Origin: Actinomycetota bacterium
GTDB taxonomy: Bacteria > Actinomycetota > Actinomycetes > Actinomycetales > Microbacteriaceae
DNA length: 7,214 bases
Reading direction: 5' to 3'
Assembly (NCBI GenBank): GCA_009702405.1
Contig: WLIC01000025.1
Location: 1 to 7,214 of the forward strand
Shown here: one piece after another, positions 1 through 6,772 of the stretch
Position numbering within the stretch: the first letter of the stretch is position 1
How the letters are laid out: every line of letters starts with the position of its first letter
Translations under genes and position numbers: made by a program
Notes under the pieces: model-generated
Told to the model about the DNA's origin: nothing
Databases searched by the model: none
The model's input: only the letters and a program-made list of their open reading frames with translations

Positions 1-159
1 GCTAGAAGACTGCTAAGACCAGGTGGATCTTTGATCATTGAGCATGCCGACATGCAGGGTAAGGCTGTTCAAGAACTACTATTGGCATCAGGGTGGCGTA
101 ATGTTTCAACCCATAAAGATTTGGCTGGCCGAGATCGTGCCACCACAGGTACCAGGTAA
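1..159 (+). CDS. prmC: Peptide chain release factor N5-glutamine methyltransferase, C-terminal fragment
   Basis: Partial gene, cut off by the window's left edge: 52 codons then TAA at 157-159. The readable peptide contains LLRPGGSLIIEHAD near its start, then an LLLASGW stretch and the ending LAGRDRATTGTR. This fits the last strand-helix-strand of a Rossmann-fold methyltransferase, with the D-x-x-x-x-R-x-T-x-G ending typical of PrmC/HemK. The family methylates the glutamine of the GGQ motif in release factors RF1 and RF2, using S-adenosylmethionine. The catalytic NPPY motif and SAM-binding part lie upstream and are not seen. The neighbour order prmC-tsaC-rfe is a common actinobacterial arrangement and supports the call; prfA would be expected further upstream. 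Confidence 0.85.
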   Translation, partial: ARRLLRPGGSLIIEHADMQGKAVQELLLASGWRNVSTHKDLAGRDRATTGTR

Positions 160-163
160 GTTC

Positions 164-170
164 AAGGAGG
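164..170 (+). promoter_or_regulatory. Shine-Dalgarno fixing the GTG start of tsaC
   Basis: AAGGAGG lies 5 nt before the GTG at 176-178. It is the strongest ribosome binding site in the window. It decides the start of tsaC: an in-frame ATG exists at 38, but that extension would lie inside prmC and has no family similarity. Confidence 0.8.
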
Positions 171-175
171 ATTTT

Positions 176-871
176 GTGCAGAAGAGTTTTGACTGCTCAG
201 TTGACACTGAACTTTTAACAGGAATGAGACTTGCCAAGGTTTCTCTTGGCAGAACTGAACTTGTTGTTATTCCAACCGATACTGTTTACGGAATCGCTGC
301 GAATGCTTTCTCTGCAGAAGCTGTTCAAGGTTTGCTAGATGCCAAGGGTAGAGGCAGACAATCACCACCACCTGTTTTGATTGCAAATATGAATATGGCT
401 CGAGCATTGGTGGAATCTTTTCCTGATGCAGCCGTGAAGCTAGCGCAGACTTTTTGGCCAGGTGCTCTAACCATGATTTTGAAAGCACAGGCTTCCTTGG
501 ATTGGGATCTGGGGGAGACCAAGGGCACAGTTGCTCTTCGAGTTCCTGATCACAAAATCGCTTTAGCTCTAATAGAAGAAACTGGTCCGCTTGCTGTTTC
601 TAGTGCGAACCTGACCGGTGAACCAGCTGCAACTACTTGCCAGCAAGCTTTTGATTACCTCGAGAAATCAGTTTCAGTATTTCTCGATGGTGGACCAAGC
701 CCTAAAGGTGAAGCATCGACCATTCTTGATCTAACTGGTCTGGCTGACAGTTATGACGAGGCTGGGACACTTACTACAACTGGCACCATCAAGATTGTTC
801 GACTTGGCGCGCTCAGTTCAGCAAAGATACGTTCAGTTGTTGGCGACCTCCTCGAGGTGAACGCCGACTAA
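176..871 (+). CDS. tsaC: L-threonylcarbamoyladenylate synthase (TsaC/Sua5/YrdC family)
   Basis: 231 aa from a GTG start. The enzyme makes threonylcarbamoyl-AMP from threonine, bicarbonate and ATP. This is the first step of the t6A modification at position 37 of tRNAs that read ANN codons, and it acts in the cytoplasm. Motifs, numbered from the GTG: PTDTVYG at 33-39, the K-x-R element K57-G58-R59, FWPGALT at 93-99, VALRVPD at 119-125, SSANLTG at 142-148 and STILDLT at 181-187, with a final IVRLGAL at 207-213. The length fits single-domain TsaC, somewhat longer than the roughly 190 aa E. coli protein and without the extra C-terminal domain of Sua5. Where many homologues read K-P-L after the KxR element, this one reads P-P-P-V-L, which I believe is common in actinobacteria. 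The stop shares one base with the wecA start (TAATG), so the two are probably co-translated. Confidence 0.92.
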   Translation: MQKSFDCSVDTELLTGMRLAKVSLGRTELVVIPTDTVYGIAANAFSAEAVQGLLDAKGRGRQSPPPVLIANMNMARALVESFPDAAVKLAQTFWPGALTMILKAQASLDWDLGETKGTVALRVPDHKIALALIEETGPLAVSSANLTGEPAATTCQQAFDYLEKSVSVFLDGGPSPKGEASTILDLTGLADSYDEAGTLTTTGTIKIVRLGALSSAKIRSVVGDLLEVNAD

Positions 872-1983
872 TGCGCGCTTATTTGCTTTTGATGGCTATC
901 GCTGCTGTTGTTACTTACCTTGCAACCTTTGCAGTGAGAAAACTTGCTGACAAGTATGAGATCTATCCAAAAGCAATTCGTTCAAGAGATATGCACACCA
1001 AGCCAACTGCTCGTATCGGTGGCGTTGCAATGTTTATTGGTTTCTTGGTCTCTATTGGAATAGCAGCACCCATTGGATGGTTCGAAGTAGTTTTTGCAGA
1101 TCCAGGACCCATCATTGCTATTTCTATAGCAGCAATCATTGTTATGGCCATTGGCTTTCTTGATGACCTTTATGACCTGGACTGGACCATAAAGCTTGCC
1201 GGTCAGTTCATTGCTGCTGGTGTTCTAGCTTGGAATGGTGTTCAGATAGTTTCTTTGCCAATCTTTGGCATCACTGTTGGCTCTTTCGGAGTTTCTTTTG
1301 TAGTCACAGTGTTCCTAGCTGTTTTGATTATGAATGCAGTTAACTTCATTGATGGCCTTGATGGTTTAGTTGCTGGAGTTGTTCTAATTGGAACAGTTGT
1401 CTTCTTCATCTATTCCTATTTACTTGCCCAACAGATTTCCCCAACCAACTACTTCAACCTAGCCACCATGCTCTCAGCAATAGTGATAGGTATGTGTGTT
1501 GGCTTCCTCCCACACAACTGGCACGTCGCAAAGATTTTCATGGGCGATGGCGGAGCACTGCTACTGGGCTTGTTGATGACAACTTCAGCGTTAACTGTTA
1601 CCGGTCAGATCGATCCTGCTTCATTGAAGCGAGATGATCTGGTTCCAGCTGTTCTTCCATTGATTCTGCCGATCTCAATCTTGGTTTTGCCACTATTGGA
1701 TTTTGCGCTGGCCGTACTTCGCAGAGTTTCAGCCGGTAAGTCACCTTTTTCAGCTGACAGAAAGCACTTGCATCACAGATTGCAGGACTTTGGTCACTCT
1801 CACCTAGGTTCAGTTCTGGTCTTCTATTTCTGGAGCGCATCTGTGTCAGTTAGTTGTTTACTGCTGTTCCTTACCAATATCGTCTGGGTAGTGGTCTTCG
1901 CTGTTCTTTCTATCTCGGCTTCATTGCTATTTACTGTTTGGCCTGCAGTTATAAAGGCTCGAAAGAAGGTCCAAAATGTTTGA
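871..1983 (+). CDS. wecA: Polyprenyl-phosphate sugar-1-phosphate transferase (WecA/Rfe/TagO type, MraY-like family)
   Basis: 370 aa integral membrane protein with about 10-11 hydrophobic segments. The family moves a sugar-1-phosphate, usually GlcNAc-1-P, from its UDP form to undecaprenyl or decaprenyl phosphate on the cytoplasmic face. This starts an envelope glycan such as arabinogalactan linker, teichoic acid or another polymer. Family landmarks present: ARIGGVAMFIGF at 47-58, the Mg-binding FLDDLYDL at 96-103 (D98, D99), NAVNFIDGLDGL at 155-166 (D161, D164), FMGDGG at 223-228 (D226) and the cytoplasmic loop H299-L-H-H-R303. The last is the H-x-H-H-x type seen in WecA/TagO rather than true MraY. 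It starts one base inside the tsaC stop, with GAGGTGA at 854-860 as likely ribosome binding site. The exact sugar donor and end product cannot be read from sequence. Confidence 0.9.
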   Translation: MRAYLLLMAIAAVVTYLATFAVRKLADKYEIYPKAIRSRDMHTKPTARIGGVAMFIGFLVSIGIAAPIGWFEVVFADPGPIIAISIAAIIVMAIGFLDDLYDLDWTIKLAGQFIAAGVLAWNGVQIVSLPIFGITVGSFGVSFVVTVFLAVLIMNAVNFIDGLDGLVAGVVLIGTVVFFIYSYLLAQQISPTNYFNLATMLSAIVIGMCVGFLPHNWHVAKIFMGDGGALLLGLLMTTSALTVTGQIDPASLKRDDLVPAVLPLILPISILVLPLLDFALAVLRRVSAGKSPFSADRKHLHHRLQDFGHSHLGSVLVFYFWSASVSVSCLLLFLTNIVWVVVFAVLSISASLLFTVWPAVIKARKKVQNV

Positions 1984-2395
1984 TGATCTATCCAGTGTTA
2001 TGAAGCGGGTTCTCAAGTTCGGCGCTTTACTGGTTTTGGCCATATTGGTGCTAGGTTCCCTGATTGGTTACTTCGTTGCCGGTATCTCTGGAATTCTGGC
2101 TGCCCTAGCAGGATCGCTTGCTGCTTTGGCTTTTACCGGGTTGACTGCCTTGAGCGTTTTAGTTGGATCTAAGCTCTCGTTGCCAGGTTTCTTAGGGGCT
2201 GTTTTAGGTGGTTGGATACTAAAAATGGTGCTTTTCCTCATAGCTTTTACTATTTTGAATAAGGCTGAGTGGCTGACCAGGGAAGCAAGACCCATAGTCT
2301 TTTTCACCATTGTCGTTGCTGTTATCGGTGGGCTCATCTTGGATACCCGAATCGTATCTAAAGCCCGTTTAAGCGCGGATGTAAAACTGCCTTAA
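1976..2395 (+). CDS. Small four-helix membrane protein, AtpI-like, upstream of the ATP synthase genes
   Basis: 139 aa. Four hydrophobic segments at about residues 14-36, 37-63, 71-94 and 105-124, with short charged termini (N-terminal KRVLK, C-terminal RIVSKARLSADVK). Size, helix pattern and position directly before atpB match the AtpI / ATP synthase subunit I type. In other bacteria these are accessory proteins proposed to help c-ring assembly or Mg2+ supply. The position is that of the conserved membrane gene Rv1303 in mycobacteria. Helix 3 carries a buried lysine (GGWILKMVLF, K83). The ATG start overlaps the wecA end by 8 bp and has AAGAAGG at 1963-1969, six bases upstream. A second in-frame ATG at 2000 is possible but has no good ribosome binding site. 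The gene is clear; the function is inferred from context and topology. Confidence 0.72.
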   Translation: MFDDLSSVMKRVLKFGALLVLAILVLGSLIGYFVAGISGILAALAGSLAALAFTGLTALSVLVGSKLSLPGFLGAVLGGWILKMVLFLIAFTILNKAEWLTREARPIVFFTIVVAVIGGLILDTRIVSKARLSADVKLP

Positions 2396-2401
2396 CTTTC
2401 G

Positions 2402-2435
2402 CTAAATTTGGCTGATTTAGGGGATTTCAGCCCCT
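2402..2435 (+). terminator. Cluster of three overlapping hairpins after the AtpI-like gene; possible leaky terminator or attenuator
   Basis: Starting 6 nt after the stop codon are three inverted repeats. CTAAAT 2402-2407 pairs with ATTTAG 2415-2420 (7-nt loop). GGCTGA 2410-2415 pairs with TCAGCC 2427-2432 (11-nt loop). AGGGG 2419-2423 pairs with CCCCT 2431-2435 (7-nt loop). The middle hairpin excludes both others. Only a weak T-run (TTTC) follows, so a strong intrinsic terminator is unlikely. Its place between the upstream genes and atpB suggests transcript-end formation, partial read-through or mRNA processing. The pairings are seen directly; the role is inference. Confidence 0.4.
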
Positions 2436-2440
2436 TTCAA

Positions 2441-2500
2441 CCTGATAACATTTAGACATCGCTTGCACTTAGTTGTAACGAAAAAGCACTGTAAATCGCC
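2441..2500 (+). promoter_or_regulatory. Candidate promoter region for the atpB-led operon
   Basis: The 149-bp gap 2396-2544 is the only sizeable non-coding stretch in the window, so a promoter for the ATP synthase genes is likely here. No hexamer pair is convincing. TAGACA at 2453-2458 (5 of 6 to TTGACA) has TGTAAC at 2474-2479 after a short 15-nt spacer. TTGCAC at 2463-2468 has TGTAAAT at 2490-2496 after a long spacer of about 21 nt. Downstream, a GGTTA pair forms GGTTAGGTTA at 2505-2514. I cannot choose a start site. Confidence 0.28.
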
Positions 2501-2527
2501 GCAAGGTTAGGTTACGCCCTGCCCCGA

Positions 2528-2546
2528 AACAGGAGTACAAACTGTT
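2528..2546 (+). promoter_or_regulatory. atpB ribosome binding site and TTG start inside a small inverted repeat
   Basis: AGGAG at 2531-2535 sits 9 nt before the TTG start at 2545-2547, which decides this start: the later in-frame GTG at 2575 has no Shine-Dalgarno. AACAG 2528-2532 is complementary to CTGTT 2542-2546, so a 5-bp hairpin with a 9-nt loop could cover the first bases of the Shine-Dalgarno and two bases of the start codon. The stem is weak and any regulatory role is inference. Confidence 0.45.
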
Positions 2547-3387
2547 GATTCAATCGTTGTCACTGCTTAGCTCAGTGCTTAGGCCCGTCGCGGAAGCTGA
2601 CGGCGGCTTTGAGGCGCCAACTATTGACGAGTTTTACCCTGAGGTTGTTCTTTTTGAAGGAACCTTTTTTGAACTAAACCGAATCATGTTGATTCGTCTT
2701 CTAGTCACCACTTTGCTTATCGTTCTTTTCACTCTTTGGTCAAACCGTTTCCGCAAGAGCACCATGGAAGGCCAGTTCGTTCCTGGTCGCTTCCAGATGT
2801 TTGGTGAGATGGCTTTGAACTTTGTTCGTAAATCAATTGCTCACGAACAGCTAGGGGAGAAGGACGGCGATCGCTTCCTACCGCTACTAACCACAATCTT
2901 CTTCATCGTTCTGGGTATGAACATCACCGGAATCATTCCAGGACTGAACATCGCTGGAACCTCTGTTATTGGTTTGCCTTTGATCTTGGCTCTAGCTGCT
3001 TACGTGACTTTCATTTATGCCGGTGTGAAAAAGCATGGAATGGGATTCTTTAAGAGTGCATTGTTCCCTTCAGGCGTTCCACCAGCTTTCTACATCTTGG
3101 TGACCCCGATCGAGCTTCTCTCAACTTTTATTCTTCGTCCGGTAACTCTTGCTCTTCGTCTCATGATGAACATGATCGCTGGACACTTGCTGTTAGTGCT
3201 TTGTTTTAGCGCAACACAGTTCTTTTTCTTCAACTCAGAAGGCATCTTCAAGGCTTTCGGAGTTGGAACATTTACCTTCGGGTTCGTCTTCACTCTCTTT
3301 GAGATGTTGGTGGCGTTCCTGCAGGCATACGTCTTCACACTGCTAACGACTGTTTACATTCAGCTGTCGCTAGCGGATGAACACTAA
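2545..3387 (+). CDS. atpB: F0F1 ATP synthase subunit a
   Basis: 280 aa from a TTG start chosen for its AGGAG. Subunit a is the membrane stator that carries the two proton half-channels next to the c-ring. Hydrophobic segments lie at about 45-66, 114-133, 141-160, 176-196, 199-222 and 240-275. The hallmark TLALRLMMNMIAGH at 201-214 contains the essential arginine (R205, E. coli aArg210) and N209. FLQAYVFTLLTTVY at 258-271 contains Q260 (E. coli aGln252). The channel residues that are Glu219 and His245 in E. coli are here H214 and E253, a reciprocal swap known in other lineages. The N-terminal 40 residues are acidic and poorly conserved, as expected. It heads the ATP synthase gene cluster, 50 nt before atpE. 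Confidence 0.95.
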   Translation: MIQSLSLLSSVLRPVAEADGGFEAPTIDEFYPEVVLFEGTFFELNRIMLIRLLVTTLLIVLFTLWSNRFRKSTMEGQFVPGRFQMFGEMALNFVRKSIAHEQLGEKDGDRFLPLLTTIFFIVLGMNITGIIPGLNIAGTSVIGLPLILALAAYVTFIYAGVKKHGMGFFKSALFPSGVPPAFYILVTPIELLSTFILRPVTLALRLMMNMIAGHLLLVLCFSATQFFFFNSEGIFKAFGVGTFTFGFVFTLFEMLVAFLQAYVFTLLTTVYIQLSLADEH

Positions 3388-3398
3388 GAAACAAGTGG

Positions 3399-3692
<294 letters not shown>

Positions 3693-3704
3693 GACTAAAA
3701 CTAA

Positions 3705-4247
3705 ATGACTCCAGTTATTCACGAAATTATGCGCACCTCAGGGTCAGCAAACCCGCTGGTGCCAGCAACTGCTGACCTCGTTTGGTCTGCGGTAGTTTTC
3801 GCGATTCTGCTGGTCTTCTTCTGGTTCAAGGTGCTACCTAACTTCAAAAAGAACATCGATGCAAGAACCGAAGCGATCGAAGGTCGCCTAGCTCTAGCAG
3901 AGAAGGCTCAGGCTGAAGCGGCAGCAAAGACTGCAAACATTGAAGCTGAACAAGCAGAGGCTCGTGCCGAAGCTGCTCAGATTCGCGAATCAGCTCGTGC
4001 AGAAGGTGCAGCAATTCTTGCTGAACTAAAAGAGCAAGCTTCACTTGAAGCAGCTCGCATGACTGAGACAGCAAAGAAACAAATCGAAGCAGAACGTCAA
4101 GCCGCAATCATTTCTTTGCGTGCCGAAGTTGGCAGCCTGGCAATCGATTTGGCTTCATCTGTTGTGCGGAACAACCTCAAAGAAGACAAGAGTGCATCAG
4201 CAATTGTTGATGGTTTCTTGGCAGATCTAGAAAAAGAAGGCAAGTAG
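3705..4247 (+). CDS. atpF: F0F1 ATP synthase subunit b (peripheral stalk)
   Basis: 180 aa. Subunit b anchors the peripheral stalk in the membrane and links subunit a to delta and the alpha/beta head. It has one N-terminal membrane helix at about 24-43 (LVWSAVVFAILLVFFWF), then the positively charged turn NFKKNIDAR. A long Ala/Glu/Lys/Arg-rich helix follows at about 50-150, with a right-handed coiled-coil look, and a short C-terminal part (SSVVRNNL...) contacts delta. Start ATG 3705, 12 nt after atpE, has only a weak AGGA at 3691-3694 overlapping the atpE stop, which suggests translational coupling. An alternative ATG at 3729 has no ribosome binding site. There is one b gene only, so the stalk is presumably a b2 homodimer, unlike the b / b-delta pair of mycobacteria. 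The gene ends in tandem stops TAG TAA (4245-4250). Confidence 0.94.
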   Translation: MTPVIHEIMRTSGSANPLVPATADLVWSAVVFAILLVFFWFKVLPNFKKNIDARTEAIEGRLALAEKAQAEAAAKTANIEAEQAEARAEAAQIRESARAEGAAILAELKEQASLEAARMTETAKKQIEAERQAAIISLRAEVGSLAIDLASSVVRNNLKEDKSASAIVDGFLADLEKEGK

Positions 4248-4252
4248 TAACA

Positions 4253-5080
4253 ATGGCTTCTTCAACTCGACAGGCTCTCGCCCAAGCTAAGGCAGATATT
4301 TCGGCATACCTTGGGTCAGATCTAAGCTTTGCAACCGACCTATTCGTCGTAGCCGATGCAATCTCGAGCAGTGCTCAGTTGCGCGGCATCCTCTCAGACC
4401 CTTCCACGGAGAGAGAAACAAAGAATGCGCTCATCGAGCGCGTCTTTGGCGGCAAGGTTAGTTCTGGTTCTGTCGAGTTTGTCAAAAAGGTCGCTGCGTT
4501 GCGTGTTTCACGCAGTATCGATCTTGTTGTCATTCTTGAGCAACTAGGTGTTCACGCTGCTGCAGCGGTTGCTGCTAACACGTCTGTTTTGGATGATGTG
4601 CAGAGTGAACTATTTGGTTTCCAGCAAGTTGTTGCTAGTGACCGTGAACTTCAGTTTGCTTTGAGCAACAAGAGTGCACCAAATGAAGCAAAGCTTCAGT
4701 TGGTTGATGCTCTGGTTTCAGGCAAAGTGAATGCTGTTACTAAGGCTTTGATTGCTCAAGCTGTTGGAGCGGTTAGAGGTCGTCGTATTGCTATCGTGCT
4801 TGACCAGTTTGGTAAGCAAGTTGCAGCCTACGGCGAATCATTAGTTGCAACAGTTACTGTTTCATCCGCTCTAGATACAAACCAGGTTGAACGTCTTCGT
4901 TCATCTTTGGCTAAAACTTATGGTCAGCAAATCCGCTTGAACGTCGAGGTTGATTCTTCAATCATCGGCGGAATGGTTGTTCAGATTGCTGGCGAAATAA
5001 TCGACGGAAGCGTAAGCAGCCGTTTGCAAAACCTAAAGCTGCAGTTGGGTAAAGCCGCTGCCAGCATTAACCGAAGCTAA
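4253..5080 (+). CDS. atpH: F0F1 ATP synthase subunit delta, actinobacterial long form
   Basis: 275 aa against about 177 in E. coli. Delta (OSCP homologue) joins the peripheral stalk to the N-termini of the alpha subunits at the top of F1. The C-terminal domain carries the family signature at 231-262: V-x-V-D-S-S-I-I-G-G, then IAGEIIDGS and RLQNL. The extra length is at the N-terminus, where two similar helical domains lie in tandem. Residues 29-69 and 119-159 align without gaps at an offset of 90, with 13 identities in 41, including LF, LS, the lone S and the GKV ending. Only the second copy is joined to the C-terminal domain as in E. coli. No membrane helix is present, so this is not the mycobacterial b-delta fusion. 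It starts 5 nt after the tandem stops of atpF, with AGAAGG at 4235-4240 as a distant ribosome binding site. Confidence 0.93.
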   Translation: MASSTRQALAQAKADISAYLGSDLSFATDLFVVADAISSSAQLRGILSDPSTERETKNALIERVFGGKVSSGSVEFVKKVAALRVSRSIDLVVILEQLGVHAAAAVAANTSVLDDVQSELFGFQQVVASDRELQFALSNKSAPNEAKLQLVDALVSGKVNAVTKALIAQAVGAVRGRRIAIVLDQFGKQVAAYGESLVATVTVSSALDTNQVERLRSSLAKTYGQQIRLNVEVDSSIIGGMVVQIAGEIIDGSVSSRLQNLKLQLGKAAASINRS

Positions 5081-5086
5081 CGCTTC
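5073..5086 (+). other. Small hairpin over the atpH stop codon
   Basis: GAAGC 5073-5077 and GCTTC 5082-5086 flank a 4-nt loop TAAC that contains the TAA stop of atpH. It lies just before the atpA ribosome binding site (GAGGA 5094-5098). The pairing is real on paper but short, and a role in processing or in separating atpH from atpA translation is only inferred. Confidence 0.25.
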
Positions 5087-5103
5087 AGAAGTAGAGGAAC
5101 AAG

Positions 5104-6741
5104 ATGGCAGATCTAAGCATCAGTCCGAACGAGATTCGCGACGCGCTGAAGGACTTTGCTAAGTCTTACGAGCCGACTCAAGCTAGCCGTACCGAGATCG
5201 GTCACGTTATCGATGCCGGTGACGGTATTGCTCACGTTGAAGGCTTGCCAAGTGTTATGGCTAACGAACTTCTAAAGTTCGAAGACGGCACTTTGGGTCT
5301 AGCTCAGAACCTAGACGAGCGTGAGATCGGTGTCATCATCCTTGGTGAGTTCGGTCACATCGTTGAAGGTATGAAGGTTGAGCGCACAGGCGAGATTCTT
5401 TCTGTTCCTGTTGGCGATGAGTTCCTAGGTCGTGTTGTGAACCCAGTTGGTGCACCTATCGACGGCAAGGGTGAAATCAAGTCATCTGCTCGTCGTGCAC
5501 TTGAGCTTCAGGCTCCTGGTGTTATGGCTCGTAAGTCAGTTCACGAACCACTACAAACTGGTATCAAGGCGATTGACGCGATGATTCCTGTTGGTCGTGG
5601 ACAACGTCAGCTAATCATTGGTGACCGTCAGACTGGTAAGACAGCTATTGCTATCGACACCATCATCAACCAGAAGGCTAACTGGGAGTCAGGAGACACC
5701 AACAAGCAGGTTCGTTGTATTTATGTTGCTATCGGTCAAAAGGGTTCAACCATTGCTGCGGTAAAGGGTGCTCTTGAAGCAGCCGGTGCTATGGAATACA
5801 CAACTATCGTTGCTTCTCCGGCATCTGACCCAGCTGGTTTCAAGTATCTAGCTCCATACACCGGTTCTGCTATTGGTCAGCACTGGATGTATGACGGCAA
5901 GCACGTCCTAATCATTTTTGATGACCTATCAAAGCAGGCTGAGGCTTACCGTTCGATCTCCCTATTGCTTCGTCGTCCGCCAGGCCGTGAAGCATATCCA
6001 GGTGACGTTTTCTACTTACACTCACGCCTATTGGAGAGATGTGCAAAGTTGAACGATGAGCTTGGTGCTGGTTCTATGACTGGACTTCCAATCATCGAGA
6101 CCAAGGCTAACGACGTTTCTGCATACATTCCGACCAACGTTATTTCTATTACCGACGGTCAGATCTTCTTGCAGTCAGACTTGTTCAACGCTAACCAGAG
6201 ACCTGCTATTGACGTAGGTATCTCGGTTTCACGTGTTGGTGGTGCTGCTCAGGTTAAGGGCATCAAGAAGGTTTCAGGAACATTGAAGCTTGAGCTTGCT
6301 CAGTACCGTTCACTTGAAGCTTTCGCAATGTTTGCAAGCGACCTTGATGCTGCATCTCGTCAGCAACTTGCTCGTGGTGCTCGTCTAATGCAGCTACTAA
6401 AGCAGCCTCAGTATTCTCCATACCCAGTTGAAGAACAAACAGTTTCTATCTGGGCTGGAACTACAGGCAAGCTAGATGAAGTTCCTGTTGAAGACGTTCT
6501 ACGTTTTGAAAGCGAACTGCTTGACTTCCTTCGTCGTAACTCACAGGTGCTAACCACCATTCGTGAGACTAACGATCTAAAGGATGACACAGTTGCAGCT
6601 TTGGAAGCAGATGTCTTGAAGTTCAAGAAGAGCTTCCTAACCGGTGTTGGTAAGCCGCTAGCTTCAGTTGGTAACGAGTCTGTTGCTGCTATCGCTGAAG
6701 AAGAAGTCGACCAAGAGCAGATTGTTAAGCAGAAGCGCTAA
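5104..6741 (+). CDS. atpA: F0F1 ATP synthase subunit alpha
   Basis: 545 aa. Alpha alternates with beta in the F1 hexamer; it binds a regulatory nucleotide and supplies the arginine finger to the beta catalytic site. Order: delta-binding N-terminal helix (1-25), beta-barrel domain (about 28-100), nucleotide-binding domain (about 100-385) and C-terminal helical domain. Walker A is GDRQTGKT at 173-180 (K179, T180) and Walker B is LIIFDD at 269-274. The alpha/beta signature [10 protein letters not shown] at 367-376 is followed by the arginine finger R377. The chain runs about 30 residues past the usual E. coli-type end, with an acidic stretch at 532-538 and a basic tail VKQKR. Mycobacterial alpha has a similar-length extension that is linked to suppression of ATP hydrolysis. 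Start ATG has GAGGA 5 nt upstream. Leu codons are strongly biased to CTA and CTT. Confidence 0.97.
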   Translation: MADLSISPNEIRDALKDFAKSYEPTQASRTEIGHVIDAGDGIAHVEGLPSVMANELLKFEDGTLGLAQNLDEREIGVIILGEFGHIVEGMKVERTGEILSVPVGDEFLGRVVNPVGAPIDGKGEIKSSARRALELQAPGVMARKSVHEPLQTGIKAIDAMIPVGRGQRQLIIGDRQTGKTAIAIDTIINQKANWESGDTNKQVRCIYVAIGQKGSTIAAVKGALEAAGAMEYTTIVASPASDPAGFKYLAPYTGSAIGQHWMYDGKHVLIIFDDLSKQAEAYRSISLLLRRPPGREAYPGDVFYLHSRLLERCAKLNDELGAGSMTGLPIIETKANDVSAYIPTNVISITDGQIFLQSDLFNANQRPAIDVGISVSRVGGAAQVKGIKKVSGTLKLELAQYRSLEAFAMFASDLDAASRQQLARGARLMQLLKQPQYSPYPVEEQTVSIWAGTTGKLDEVPVEDVLRFESELLDFLRRNSQVLTTIRETNDLKDDTVAALEADVLKFKKSFLTGVGKPLASVGNESVAAIAEEEVDQEQIVKQKR

Positions 6742-6772
6742 GCGTTACTGATTACTAGGAAAAGGAAAAGCA

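Noticed and set aside
2068..2337. Open frame on the - strand inside the AtpI-like gene
   Set aside because: Low-complexity Pro/Ala/Lys-rich shadow of membrane-helix codons; the + strand gene has a ribosome binding site, coupling and membrane topology.
2396..2544. Small RNA gene, riboswitch or tRNA in the gap before atpB
   Set aside because: No cloverleaf or recognisable riboswitch core, and no clear promoter-terminator pair; only short inverted repeats are present.
3844..4107. Long open frame on the - strand inside atpF, rich in Leu, Gln and Ser
   Set aside because: It is the mirror image of the Ala/Glu/Lys-rich coiled-coil codons of subunit b; it has no ribosome binding site and no recognisable domain.
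3693..4252. Possible b-delta fusion as in mycobacteria
   Set aside because: atpF ends in tandem stops TAG TAA and atpH has its own ATG 5 nt later; the delta protein has no membrane helix.
4356..4547. Second + strand open frame inside atpH
   Set aside because: Out-of-frame overlap with a well-supported gene; the translation is Ser/Arg/Leu-rich with no motif.
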